Source: an uncultured Alphaproteobacteria bacterium (GTDB lineage: Bacteria > Pseudomonadota > Alphaproteobacteria > RF32 > CAG-239). From it: a stretch of DNA of 64,000 bases. Positions 8,983 to 18,154 of the stretch are shown here, one piece after another (positions within the stretch are counted from its first letter, which is position 1; every line of letters starts with the position of its first letter). The translations under genes were made by a program, and so were the position numbers. Location: contig CAJGCO010000001.1 in the NCBI GenBank assembly GCA_904501925.1, forward strand, positions 62,001-126,000, in the 5' to 3' direction. The notes below the pieces were generated by a model. That model worked only from the letters and a program-made list of their open reading frames with translations. It did no database searches and had not been told where the DNA came from.

Positions 8983-10835
8983 CGTATCCTAACCACACTA
9001 CAAATAATACCATTTACCCCTAATTGACTACATATTCTATCTCCGTCTTCTATTGTACGAATTGGGCCTACTCTTAAATGAAACACCTCTCTACCTTGAC
9101 CATCAGCAGGTGTGTCTACAGAATAGAATGGTTCATATTTTCCTATAACTGCAGGATAGTTTTTAGAGATATCAGACCATAATCTCTCTAAATTATTTAT
9201 ATTTTGATCAGTACCTAACTCTATTGATATTGAACTATTATCTTGAACTGATTGTTTTACTTTGTTTTGTTTAAAAGATGATAATATATCTCTTGTTTTT
9301 GGTGTCATTAGTATATCATCATCAGGTATTGTATTATTTTGTATTGTGTTTTTGTTTGTTAAATTAGATGAATTAATGTTTTCAACTTCATGATTTATAA
9401 TATCTGCTCCATTTTTTACATCATCTTGAAGACTTTCTATACTTTCTGAAGATGTGTATTCTGGAACTATGATTACTCCATCTCCAACATTTAATTTAAC
9501 TTGTTCTACAGGGGCTTTTTCTGGACTGATTGATTCACCTACAATTGGAACAACCTTTGGAATATCATTCACATTGGGAACATTTTTAGTTATTTTGCTA
9601 TATTCCTCCAATATTTCTTCAACATTCTTCATTTCATTGCTGTCATTTTTCTTATTTTTATTATCTTTTTTGAAAAAGGAATCGAACCAACCTTCTTCTT
9701 CCTCTGTATCTGCTACACCTTCTGAATAATAAACATCATTTATATCTTTTTCAGAGATGTTTTCATTAGATGTTTTTTCGTTTGTATCTCTTTGAGAGGC
9801 GTATCTATTTTGTACATCCCATTCATTACTTGGAGCATAAACAGCATTTTCTAAACCATCTGTGTCTGCTCTGCGTAATTTTAAGCAAACCATACGTTTT
9901 CCTGAACGTAATACCATATCACCCATTCCCTCAACAATAATCAATCTATTGTTTGGGCCAGCTGCTCTAAAACCAACTGGGGTTTCTGAACGTTCTACAA
10001 TTAGAGTAACAATAGGACGTTGAACTGCTGTTAGTGATTTTTCTCCTAAATCAATATATGTAAATATATTATCACGCCATACACGCTCTGGAGCAATAAT
10101 AATATCATCTGGATTTGGAACATATACTTCAATATCAAATCTAAATTGTGTTGGGTCTACTGGTATCTTTTGTATCCAATCTTCCTTTTGCAAATTACTT
10201 GTGTATGTCATTGCTCCACTATTTGTAGAACCACCATTTCCACCTTGATAGCCTGAAGATAAATTATTACCTGATGCGCCACCCTTGTTATTTTCTAATA
10301 CTTCAATATCGATAATTGCATTGGTAATTCTATCTGTGTTAAATGTTTCACTTTGCATATAAAATACATACTTATTGCCTGAACGACCAAAAACAATCAT
10401 ATTAGTATCTACACCAACAAAACTAGACGCATTTGGATATACTAAAAGGCTAGTTGGACCATTAATTTCTGCTTGAAAAGACTTTGTATCACCGATGTAA
10501 ACATTTTCGATTATTTCCCAATTTGGAAAATTAATAAGTGTATACATACCTTCACGCACTCTTAATGGTAAAACTAAATCAGGTGTCCAATAATATTTAG
10601 TATAGCCAGGACGAGTTTGACCTTCACCCATATGTTGAAGAGGATCTTTCCACGCACTTTGTATCATACCTAAAGATCCACCACCACCTAAGTAATTTAG
10701 GTTTGTAGATGCATAATTGCCTTGACTTTGGTCAGCACTCTGATCAAGTGTATCTTTGGTTACTTGAGCATTTACGGCAGTAGCAACCACTGACATAAGT
10801 AAAACAACTGATAGTATTTTATACATTTTAATCAT
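8979..10835 (-). CDS. virB9: VirB9-family T4SS outer-membrane-complex protein fused to a SPOR domain
   Basis: Signal peptide at residues 1-23. Residues 85-182 fit the VirB9/TrbG/CagX N-terminal domain (GDTKSFQAEI, then DTNMIVFGRSGNKYVFYM). Residues 232-323 fit the C-terminal domain (APERVWRDNIFTYIDLG, and LIIVEGMGDMVLRSGKR). Residues 340-540 are an acidic, Asn-rich linker. Residues 546-618 look like a SPOR domain, a fold that binds denuded peptidoglycan (HLRVGPIRTIEDGDRICSQL, with two Cys). VirB9 is normally about 270 residues; here it is 618. It would form the periplasmic ring with VirB7 and VirB10, and the SPOR tail could anchor it to septal or newly made wall (inference). Its stop overlaps the next gene by ATGA. 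The start at 10835 is the first ATG; M4 is an alternative. Confidence 0.85.
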   Translation of the reverse strand: MIKMYKILSVVLLMSVVATAVNAQVTKDTLDQSADQSQGNYASTNLNYLGGGGSLGMIQSAWKDPLQHMGEGQTRPGYTKYYWTPDLVLPLRVREGMYTLINFPNWEIIENVYIGDTKSFQAEINGPTSLLVYPNASSFVGVDTNMIVFGRSGNKYVFYMQSETFNTDRITNAIIDIEVLENNKGGASGNNLSSGYQGGNGGSTNSGAMTYTSNLQKEDWIQKIPVDPTQFRFDIEVYVPNPDDIIIAPERVWRDNIFTYIDLGEKSLTAVQRPIVTLIVERSETPVGFRAAGPNNRLIIVEGMGDMVLRSGKRMVCLKLRRADTDGLENAVYAPSNEWDVQNRYASQRDTNEKTSNENISEKDINDVYYSEGVADTEEEEGWFDSFFKKDNKNKKNDSNEMKNVEEILEEYSKITKNVPNVNDIPKVVPIVGESISPEKAPVEQVKLNVGDGVIIVPEYTSSESIESLQDDVKNGADIINHEVENINSSNLTNKNTIQNNTIPDDDILMTPKTRDILSSFKQNKVKQSVQDNSSISIELGTDQNINNLERLWSDISKNYPAVIGKYEPFYSVDTPADGQGREVFHLRVGPIRTIEDGDRICSQLGVNGIICSVVRIR

Positions 10836-10852
10836 AACGCTAACCCTAACCT

Positions 10853-11611
10853 TTAGTTATTAACTCTTTTCTCTTGTTTATAATCAACAACAGTAAACCC
10901 TAATGGATTTTTTAACCTCTCACCGAATCTAACCTTTTTAGATCTATATTGAATTCTAACGTTTGCGACCCAAACACTTACTCTTGGGCTTTCATAACTT
11001 GGAGCCATATCTTCTACACGAAATTCTATTTGCCACCAAGGAGCACCTTCACCGCCAACCTCTGTAACTGATGCAATTTTTATACTACGGGTAATATTAT
11101 ACTGACGTATTAATTTTAGAGTTGGTTCTGCAAAACCTTCTCTAAAACGCTTAAACACTGCAGGAGAAGATAATTCTCTAATTTTACCTTCTGCACCCCA
11201 ACGACGCTCCATTTCATCAATATCCCCAACAAATGTGTTGTATAACAAAATATATTCTCTAACAAAAAGCTCTGTTAAATATTTTTGATTATACAAATCT
11301 TTAATTGGAATTATATTATACACTTGCTCACCTTTATCAGCAAATGTGAACAAATATGGAGCCACTCTATATAGTGGTGTTATAGCAACCATAACATATA
11401 ACAGCATGAGATTACAACACATGCTAACGGCAAAAATTATAGCAAATGCACGAGCTGTCCATAAATATCTTTTTTCTGTTGCGTTTTCAACAACAACATC
11501 AGCTCTAGATGCTTTACGTCTAGCAGGCTGAGGCTCGGGAGCTCTTTTTACTCCACCTCTACCTTCTATAAGTAATTGCTTTGTATTTTCTGCTGATATT
11601 TGCTCTGTCAT
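10853..11611 (-). CDS. virB8: VirB8-family inner-membrane T4SS protein, copy nearest VirB9
   Basis: 252 residues, a usual VirB8 length. A basic cytoplasmic tail (1-50) is followed by one membrane helix (54-77) and a periplasmic NTF2-like domain. The family hallmark NPLGF near the C-terminus is at about residues 235-239 (KNPLGFTVVDY). VirB8 is the bitopic scaffold that links the inner-membrane complex to VirB9/VirB10. The gene sits 16 bp after the VirB7-like gene and 17 bp before virB9 in one operon. A diverged second copy lies at 11963-12718. IcmL/DotI has the same fold, so a DotI label would also be defensible; NPLGF and the virB order favour VirB8. Confidence 0.85.
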   Translation of the reverse strand: MTEQISAENTKQLLIEGRGGVKRAPEPQPARRKASRADVVVENATEKRYLWTARAFAIIFAVSMCCNLMLLYVMVAITPLYRVAPYLFTFADKGEQVYNIIPIKDLYNQKYLTELFVREYILLYNTFVGDIDEMERRWGAEGKIRELSSPAVFKRFREGFAEPTLKLIRQYNITRSIKIASVTEVGGEGAPWWQIEFRVEDMAPSYESPRVSVWVANVRIQYRSKKVRFGERLKNPLGFTVVDYKQEKRVNN

Positions 11612-11627
11612 AAATTACCCCTACACT

Positions 11628-11816
11628 TTAAACAGATGCATTAAACCAATCTGGCAATGTCTTAGGTAATTCTACTTCAATACATGCACAAGGTGAAAGT
11701 TTTAATTCATATACGTCTTTACCTACGCCAACTGGCTCTGGCTCATAGTAGCTACCCAACATGTTACAAGCAGCCAAAACAGCTATTATCATAAATAGAA
11801 ATATCTTTTTTAACAT
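11628..11816 (-). CDS. Small VirB7-like lipoprotein (62 aa)
   Basis: A short signal peptide ends in a lipobox (VLAAC), so Cys17 is the likely lipidated residue. The mature part is only about 46 residues with two further Cys (CAC) and no domain. Small size, lipidation and position just before virB8 and virB9 are what is expected of VirB7, the lipoprotein that tethers VirB9 to the outer membrane. Sequence identity of VirB7 proteins is always low, so the call rests on context. The spare cysteines could form a disulfide with VirB9, as in Agrobacterium (inference). Confidence 0.65.
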   Translation of the reverse strand: MLKKIFLFMIIAVLAACNMLGSYYEPEPVGVGKDVYELKLSPCACIEVELPKTLPDWFNASV

Positions 11817-11962
11817 ACGACCTCACTAAAAATTGTAGATACTATGATTTTATATTTAAAACTTTTATTTTTAAAAGTCTAACGAGAAAATCAAATGCAC
11901 CTACTTATCAACAGGCTAAATCGAGTTATATGCATTTTAACATTAAAATATTTAATTTTTTT

Positions 11963-12718
11963 TTAATATTCCCCTTCAACTTCACTTTGGAAATATTTAT
12001 GAACAACAAAGCCTAAAGGATTTATTAAACGACGAAAAGAGGTTCTTCTATTTACATCAATATAGCTACGAACGTTTGCTGTCCAATAACGCTCTTTTAC
12101 TATTGGTTCCACTGTAGTTTTAACAGCATAGTCTTTATTATAAAATGTGTATTCATATGTTTTAAACTCTACTTTCCAGGTATTACTTTTACTACCACCG
12201 GTTCTTTCTACTGATAATATTTCAACGGAACGGCTTGATTGGTTATCTTCCATCTCTTGTTTTAACTTTGGATACTCTTGAGCAAATTCTTTATATACCT
12301 TATAAGATGAAAGATAGGAAACTAAACCACCCCACTCCCAGCGATTTGTCATTTCTTTATCGTCTCTAATATATGTATTTCTCATTTCAACATATTGTTT
12401 CATGAAGTTAATCATCATATTTTCTCGCGACTCCATATATCTATCAATATGTTCTTTTTTAACTAAAGAATTAGAATCATACATTGGAGTAAAAACCTGT
12501 GCGTCAACCAAAATCTCAGGAGCTAGCTTGGTTATGGATAATGTTAAACAAACCATAGCTAAAATAGAAATTGTTGCTAAGAAAGTCATAAAAACACTTA
12601 CACATTTGTAATATATAACTTTTATGTTCTGAACTGATACAACTTCTTGGGTTATGAAATCAGGTGTTTTATTATTTGATGTTATTTTAAGTATTTTCTG
12701 ATTTTCAAGGTTCTCCAT
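11963..12718 (-). CDS. virB8: VirB8-family inner-membrane T4SS protein, second copy
   Basis: 251 residues with one membrane helix at about 39-62 and a periplasmic domain ending in NPLGF (about 233-237, then VVHKYF), the VirB8 signature. It is clearly a paralog of the product at 10853-11611 but diverged: the N-terminal tail is not basic and the periplasmic domain is rich in Lys and Glu. AGGAG precedes the ATG by nine bases. It lies 12 bp after the giant VirB5-region gene and 146 bp before the VirB7-like gene. Two VirB8 copies are known in Rickettsiales rvh systems; here they flank virB7. The two may form a heteromeric ring or have separate partners. Confidence 0.85.
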   Translation of the reverse strand: MENLENQKILKITSNNKTPDFITQEVVSVQNIKVIYYKCVSVFMTFLATISILAMVCLTLSITKLAPEILVDAQVFTPMYDSNSLVKKEHIDRYMESRENMMINFMKQYVEMRNTYIRDDKEMTNRWEWGGLVSYLSSYKVYKEFAQEYPKLKQEMEDNQSSRSVEILSVERTGGSKSNTWKVEFKTYEYTFYNKDYAVKTTVEPIVKERYWTANVRSYIDVNRRTSFRRLINPLGFVVHKYFQSEVEGEY

Positions 12719-12730
12719 TTATAACAACTC

Positions 12731-15700
12731 CTAATATACTGGACAATATGGGGCAACTTTGGATTGGTTATCCATTGCTACAAGAGCTTCTTCTACCATT
12801 TCAAGACTTGCTTTCCTATCTATTGCAGACTTGTAAATTGCCTCTTTTGTTACAACATCAGCACCATCACCTGGTTTTATTTCTAACTCCTCATTGCTAT
12901 CAGCTTCAAGAGCTTTTATTAAACTTTCTAATTCTTCAATACGATCTTTAACCATATTTTTCTCTTTTCTTTTGAGACCATCTAAAGCATTAGCTAATGC
13001 TTTTTTAGCTTCATTTAATTTTTGAGCTTTTGCAGTATTTAGAGTACAGAATATTGTTTCATAAGTGCTCTTTTTAGTTGATGAACGATTACAAATGCTT
13101 TCTTTTACTTCTTTTTTATCAGAAGAATTAGATGCTAACCCATTTGTATCCATAATATGGTCTAGACATGCTTGTGTTTTTTCATCACCTTCTAGCTCTT
13201 GTTCTATATCGCTAACCACTAAATCATTTTCATGTATTGTAGAACATAGTTGTTTTACTTTTTCCTCTATGGATAGTCTACTCTGATTCATGTTCTTTCT
13301 AGTATTGTTTTCCATATCTAGAACATTTAGGAAGCGTCCCATAACATTGTTTGTATACATAATACTTAAAGCCATTTGGTTTTCAATGTTATTTTTGGTA
13401 TCCTTAGAAGTTAAGCGTTTACCACTGGTATGTATTGGTCTACGATATGCAATTTTCTTATTATGTTTTTTTACGAATTGTGTTAATTCGCTGATATTTT
13501 TATATATTGGTCTATTTTGAGCTTTCTTAAACTCTTTAATATACCCTTTGTTTTTATTTTTACTGATACTCTTATTTGAGTTGTAATCAGATAAATTATG
13601 CTTTATGTATTGATTTGATAAGCTTACATCATAACAATTATTATTTACAGTTCCTGCAAGGACATTATTTTTAATATAATCTAAATTACCAACTTTATCT
13701 GCGTCTTCAACGTCAACTATAGTATTTCCAATTTTACATGGATATACGCCTGCACGATTTATTGTTACGTGTACTTCATCTTCGTCAAATTTATCAAGAT
13801 ATTTTAACAAACGAGTTGAATCATAAGATCTCTCTGTAAATGTTTGTTGATATTTACCATCATTTCTTAAATTTGGTCTAGCCAATAGATAACGCCATAC
13901 CTCTGGTAAAATTTCAATATCTTCACCTGGATATTTTTCTTCTAGTAAAACAGAGATGGCTGGGATTGCATCTGAGACTGCTTTTTTAGATGGGATATTA
14001 TCATAATCAACAGATGAGAAATAGAACGCTTCACGAAGTGGTGGAATGTTTGCCAAAGGCGCTTTTGGAGCCTTATAATCACATCCATCGTGTTTATTTG
14101 CATCTTGACCGTATACGCAATGATCAAAACTTGCTTGTTTGAATAATCCTCGGGCTGGAATTGATGCAAAGTATTCTGTATCTGTTGTTATTAAACTATC
14201 ATCAATAACACCAAATACTTTGCGCAAATCTATACCTGCTTCAGATAGTTTTTGTTTATTGGCTGCTTTTGGTGTTATGATATCATTTATCATCTTTTTG
14301 TGACCCATGGTAATTTTAGCATTTTCATCATTATCACCATATAGTGTCATATCCATATAATCTATGCTACATCCACCAGGAATGTGCTCACCACCTTCGC
14401 CAAGTACGCATAATTTGTTTTCTGCCCAATTATTTACTATATCATTTGCTTTTTCTACTTCTGAAGCTGCTATTTTATCAGCATCCTCAATTTTATCGGC
14501 AATTCTTGCTGTGGCAATTTTTATGATATTGTCTTTTACCTTTTCAATTATCTTATTAGCAGAGTAAAGACTTGGATCTAAGTATTTTCCATCACCAATA
14601 TCAAGTCTTTCGCTAATATATATTTTATCTGGCAATCCTAATGAGTTCTTAAAATTATTACCCAGTGATGTTAGTTTACTATTAGTAAACCAAGTACTTT
14701 CGATACTTTCTTTAATGAAATCACTATCGCTTAATTTTGTTGAACTATCAATTTTTCTTCTATTTTCTAGAACAAGTAAAATTGTTGATGATAAATCATT
14801 TGTAGTATGAGAACCTCTTTTTCCCTTCATTCTTTTTACATCATCATCATCTGAATATTCAACAAACTCTTCAAACTTCTTGTTTGATTTTTCAATATTG
14901 TCTTGTGCCTCTTCTGCTACATCAACATAATCTTCTGCAAATTTTTCGGCTAATTGTTTTAATCTTTCTTCTAATTTAAGAAGATCATCCCTACTGCTCT
15001 TTAATAAACTATCGTAGCTTTTTATTTGAGAACCATAACTTTTGATTTTTGAATTAGCATAGTCAATAGTTATATATTTCTCGCTTTCGGTATCTTCTTT
15101 AATACAGATTTTCTTACCCAAACGCCCACTTTCTAGTTTAGTACATAAACTATTCTCTTGTTGTGAGGATTTAGTAATTCTATCTATATTGAATTTGTTA
15201 AGTGATATTTTTCTATTATTACCATTTATGTCTTGAATTACACCCAATCTGCCTTTTAATATTTCTTTTTGTAGTTTTTTATTACTATCTTCAAGCATAT
15301 CATTATCTTTACCAAGTTTTTCTACCATACTTTTAGATTTGGATAGTCTTGATATTATATCATTTTTCTTAGTGGTCAAACTATCAACTGTTTTCGACCA
15401 ACTTTTTCTATTTTTAGCAATTTTTTCTTTCTTATTTTCTGCAGCCGTTTTATTATTTAAGTAGTTATTTATCACTTTTGTTATTTTTTTGTTTTCTTTA
15501 ACTCTTTTTGTCTTCACGTCTTCTAGTTTATCAAGAGCTATTATTCTTCCCTTTGATTGGCCAAATGAATACATGTTTCTAGCTTGAGCATCTGTTGAGC
15601 CACCACATCTACCTAAAACAGTTGGGAAGAATTTTCGTACAAGGAAATTAACAGTAAAGTTCCAAGTTCCGGCACAACTCTCTGTTGTTCCTTCAGAACC

Positions 15701-18154
15701 AGAATTAATTAAGTTTTGGATATCTTTTGGCTCTTTATAGAATTTAGTAACATAGTTTTGACCATACTTATTGATATATGAATCTTTGCTATTTCTAATT
15801 CTTAAATCTATTTCATTTTTTAGAGTTTTTGTATCTTTTCTTTTTGTTCCTTCAATATATTCTTCATATTTTATATCAACGAAATTAGCATCTGATGATG
15901 CAACTGCATAACAAGCTAGTTCCATTTTAGAATATTTTTCAACAGATTTAATCTTATGGCCTTTTACAACTCTTTCACGCCAACTAGCAACAACCTCTTT
16001 GGTATATTGTTTTTTAGTTGCATCATATTTATTATATGAACTACACAATCCTTTAGATTTTGCATATGTTATTGCACTACCATCATTAACAGCCTCTTGT
16101 GGGGTTTTTAATGAAGTTAATTTATTAACAAGTTTTTGTATTGGCTCTTTTTCATCATCATAACTTTGTTTATCAGAATATTTTGCTGTTTGCGATTTAG
16201 CTATTCTGTATGATGCATCTGCAAGGTCTATAGAATTTATAACCATACGAATGTTGCGATATTTATTGAATAAATATTCTTTTTGAAGAGCTTGTTGGTC
16301 AACCCATTTATCAAATTTAAATTTATCTAGATTTTCCATAATTATGTTATGACCAAGGCGCCATTTATTTTCGCCTTTTTTTCTATTTTCGTTTTCAATT
16401 TTTTCAGAATCTGACATATTTATAAATCCATCAGATGTATGCATATCTTCTGTATCTACACTATCTTCTGAATCGACTGATACACTTTGATGTCCATTTA
16501 ATCCAGATTCCATATCAGCAGTTATTGTTTCAACGCTACATGCAAATAAACTACTATCATTCTCACAAGCATTATTTTTATCAGAAACATATCCATCTGG
16601 ACAAGCTCCTTCTTCGTAATAACCTCTACAATCAGATGTTGTTCCAATAAATTTATCTGTTGCATCTTCTTGGTATCTTATAATTAACTCTCTTGATAAA
16701 CCTTTACGTTTTTCATGATTATTAATTTGATAAAAACGATCCCAGTCATCACTTCCTAACCATATTGCCTTACCACTCTCATTTGGATCTTTTTTATGTC
16801 TTTCAATAAAGCTTATAACACAATTATCACTTTGAGACAAACCATCTAATGCACGTTTGTGTACCTCTACTGATTTTAAGTATTTACGATATTCAGTGTT
16901 GTATTCTGGTAATTCGTATTTTATGTTATGTATCAAGCGAGCTTCTTCAATAAGATCTCCTACAGGAGATAGTTTACTTAAAATTTCACTATTATCACCA
17001 GCGTTTGTTTTACGGGGTGTTTTGTTTATAAATGGACAGAATGGTGACTTAGTTTTTTCGCATAAACCTTTTCCTAGTTTACCAAGTCCAAACATTTTTG
17101 CATTACTATGTTCTTGGCTATTAACATATGCAAATTGATAATTTTGCTCTATATATTTCGAGGCATTGCTTTCTTTAATTGGTTCTGCATAATCTAATTG
17201 TGCTGCGGCTCTGTATATTGCTTCCATAGTTGTTAAATCTTCAACAATGCGCAATAATCTATCATATATAGTTGTTACAATATATGAGTTCATATAATCG
17301 CCTTGTTTTCCACCTTCTTCTTCGCCTTCGCCCTCTCCTTCGCTTTCTTGGCCATCGCCACCATCAAAACTTGGATCTGAATAAACTATTTGCATGCCAA
17401 AAAATACACAATCTTCACCTTGTTTATTTCCTAAAATACATTCGTCTACGTTGTTTAATGTTTTTTCAACTTCATTTAAATAAAACTCATTTAATCTGCT
17501 AACAAGATATGTTTCTACAAATACGTCTTGTTTATATTCCTCTCGTTTACTTCTATAAATACTCTTTACAATTGAGAATTTGTCTTCTCCTACTTCGCTT
17601 TCGCTTGGTAAATACATAAACAATGTTTTGTATGCTTGTTCATATTCGTTTTCATCAATAGAATTTTCTGAAATACCTAAGTCGCTATCTGCTTTATTGC
17701 CACCTCTACCTGGAACTTTACTTTGGCCTGGAGTATCGCTTGAAGCGCTAGTACCTCCACCGGTCAATCCTGACAAAGCACCGGAACCTCCGGTTATACC
17801 TGATAAACCACCAGAACCTCCGGTTATACCTGATAAACCATTAGATAAACCACCAGTTATACCAGATAGACCATTGGATAATCCACCAGTTAATCCTGAT
17901 AAACTTGATGCTCCTGGTATCATACCTGCAACACCACTAACTTTGATGCTTTGAATTTTTTGGTACACAGCCTGCACTTTTGCAACTTGATTTTGCACGT
18001 TCACAATCAATTTTTGAACATTACTTGGTAAGCCAGCAATTGGTTCACCAGGCATAGGAGGAATAGGTAGGAAAGCATATACATTATTTGATGTTGCGCA
18101 TAATAGAGCAGCGCACACCACTAACACTCTTACCTTTTTTAACAAACTAATCAT
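12731..18154 (-). CDS. Very large secreted protein of the VirB5 region (about 1,807 aa)
   Basis: The start chosen is the ATG at 18154, with AAGGAGG five bases upstream; an upstream ATG at 18178 lacks this. A signal peptide (about 1-27, ending VYA) leads into FLPIPPMPG and a helical segment (VQNQVAKVQAVYQKIQ) of the kind that opens VirB5/TrbJ proteins. Then follow a Gly/Ser repeat tract (SGLTGG, NGLSGITGG, repeated), an acidic Glu/Gly run, and long charged helical stretches with strong coiled-coil character around residues 880-1100. It has about 40 scattered cysteines. No known enzyme motif was recognised. It overlaps the previous gene by eight bases, so translation is probably coupled. It is either a giant minor-pilus/tip component or a secreted substrate; I cannot tell which. 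Confidence 0.7.
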   Translation of the reverse strand: MISLLKKVRVLVVCAALLCATSNNVYAFLPIPPMPGEPIAGLPSNVQKLIVNVQNQVAKVQAVYQKIQSIKVSGVAGMIPGASSLSGLTGGLSNGLSGITGGLSNGLSGITGGSGGLSGITGGSGALSGLTGGGTSASSDTPGQSKVPGRGGNKADSDLGISENSIDENEYEQAYKTLFMYLPSESEVGEDKFSIVKSIYRSKREEYKQDVFVETYLVSRLNEFYLNEVEKTLNNVDECILGNKQGEDCVFFGMQIVYSDPSFDGGDGQESEGEGEGEEEGGKQGDYMNSYIVTTIYDRLLRIVEDLTTMEAIYRAAAQLDYAEPIKESNASKYIEQNYQFAYVNSQEHSNAKMFGLGKLGKGLCEKTKSPFCPFINKTPRKTNAGDNSEILSKLSPVGDLIEEARLIHNIKYELPEYNTEYRKYLKSVEVHKRALDGLSQSDNCVISFIERHKKDPNESGKAIWLGSDDWDRFYQINNHEKRKGLSRELIIRYQEDATDKFIGTTSDCRGYYEEGACPDGYVSDKNNACENDSSLFACSVETITADMESGLNGHQSVSVDSEDSVDTEDMHTSDGFINMSDSEKIENENRKKGENKWRLGHNIIMENLDKFKFDKWVDQQALQKEYLFNKYRNIRMVINSIDLADASYRIAKSQTAKYSDKQSYDDEKEPIQKLVNKLTSLKTPQEAVNDGSAITYAKSKGLCSSYNKYDATKKQYTKEVVASWRERVVKGHKIKSVEKYSKMELACYAVASSDANFVDIKYEEYIEGTKRKDTKTLKNEIDLRIRNSKDSYINKYGQNYVTKFYKEPKDIQNLINSGSEGTTESCAGTWNFTVNFLVRKFFPTVLGRCGGSTDAQARNMYSFGQSKGRIIALDKLEDVKTKRVKENKKITKVINNYLNNKTAAENKKEKIAKNRKSWSKTVDSLTTKKNDIISRLSKSKSMVEKLGKDNDMLEDSNKKLQKEILKGRLGVIQDINGNNRKISLNKFNIDRITKSSQQENSLCTKLESGRLGKKICIKEDTESEKYITIDYANSKIKSYGSQIKSYDSLLKSSRDDLLKLEERLKQLAEKFAEDYVDVAEEAQDNIEKSNKKFEEFVEYSDDDDVKRMKGKRGSHTTNDLSSTILLVLENRRKIDSSTKLSDSDFIKESIESTWFTNSKLTSLGNNFKNSLGLPDKIYISERLDIGDGKYLDPSLYSANKIIEKVKDNIIKIATARIADKIEDADKIAASEVEKANDIVNNWAENKLCVLGEGGEHIPGGCSIDYMDMTLYGDNDENAKITMGHKKMINDIITPKAANKQKLSEAGIDLRKVFGVIDDSLITTDTEYFASIPARGLFKQASFDHCVYGQDANKHDGCDYKAPKAPLANIPPLREAFYFSSVDYDNIPSKKAVSDAIPAISVLLEEKYPGEDIEILPEVWRYLLARPNLRNDGKYQQTFTERSYDSTRLLKYLDKFDEDEVHVTINRAGVYPCKIGNTIVDVEDADKVGNLDYIKNNVLAGTVNNNCYDVSLSNQYIKHNLSDYNSNKSISKNKNKGYIKEFKKAQNRPIYKNISELTQFVKKHNKKIAYRRPIHTSGKRLTSKDTKNNIENQMALSIMYTNNVMGRFLNVLDMENNTRKNMNQSRLSIEEKVKQLCSTIHENDLVVSDIEQELEGDEKTQACLDHIMDTNGLASNSSDKKEVKESICNRSSTKKSTYETIFCTLNTAKAQKLNEAKKALANALDGLKRKEKNMVKDRIEELESLIKALEADSNEELEIKPGDGADVVTKEAIYKSAIDRKASLEMVEEALVAMDNQSKVAPYCPVY
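17750..17905 (-). repeat. Short direct repeats encoding a Gly-rich tract
   Basis: Near-identical units of about 24-30 bp, read on the plus strand as variants of GGTTATACCTGATAAACC, occur in tandem. They encode SGLSGITGG-type repeats near the N-terminus of the giant VirB5-region protein. Slippage or recombination here would change linker length in frame. Confidence 0.7.

Noticed and set aside
11817..11962. Terminator or promoter in the gap between the second virB8 and the VirB7-like gene
   Set aside because: Only a weak AT-only palindrome (near 11861-11880) and poor hexamers are present; neither is convincing.
8979..12718. Naming the core genes DotI/DotH/DotG (IcmL/K/E)
   Set aside because: VirB8 NPLGF motifs, a two-domain VirB9, and virB2-3-4 in order with them fit a VirB-type system better; the repeat-rich VirB10-position gene recalls DotG only in a general way.
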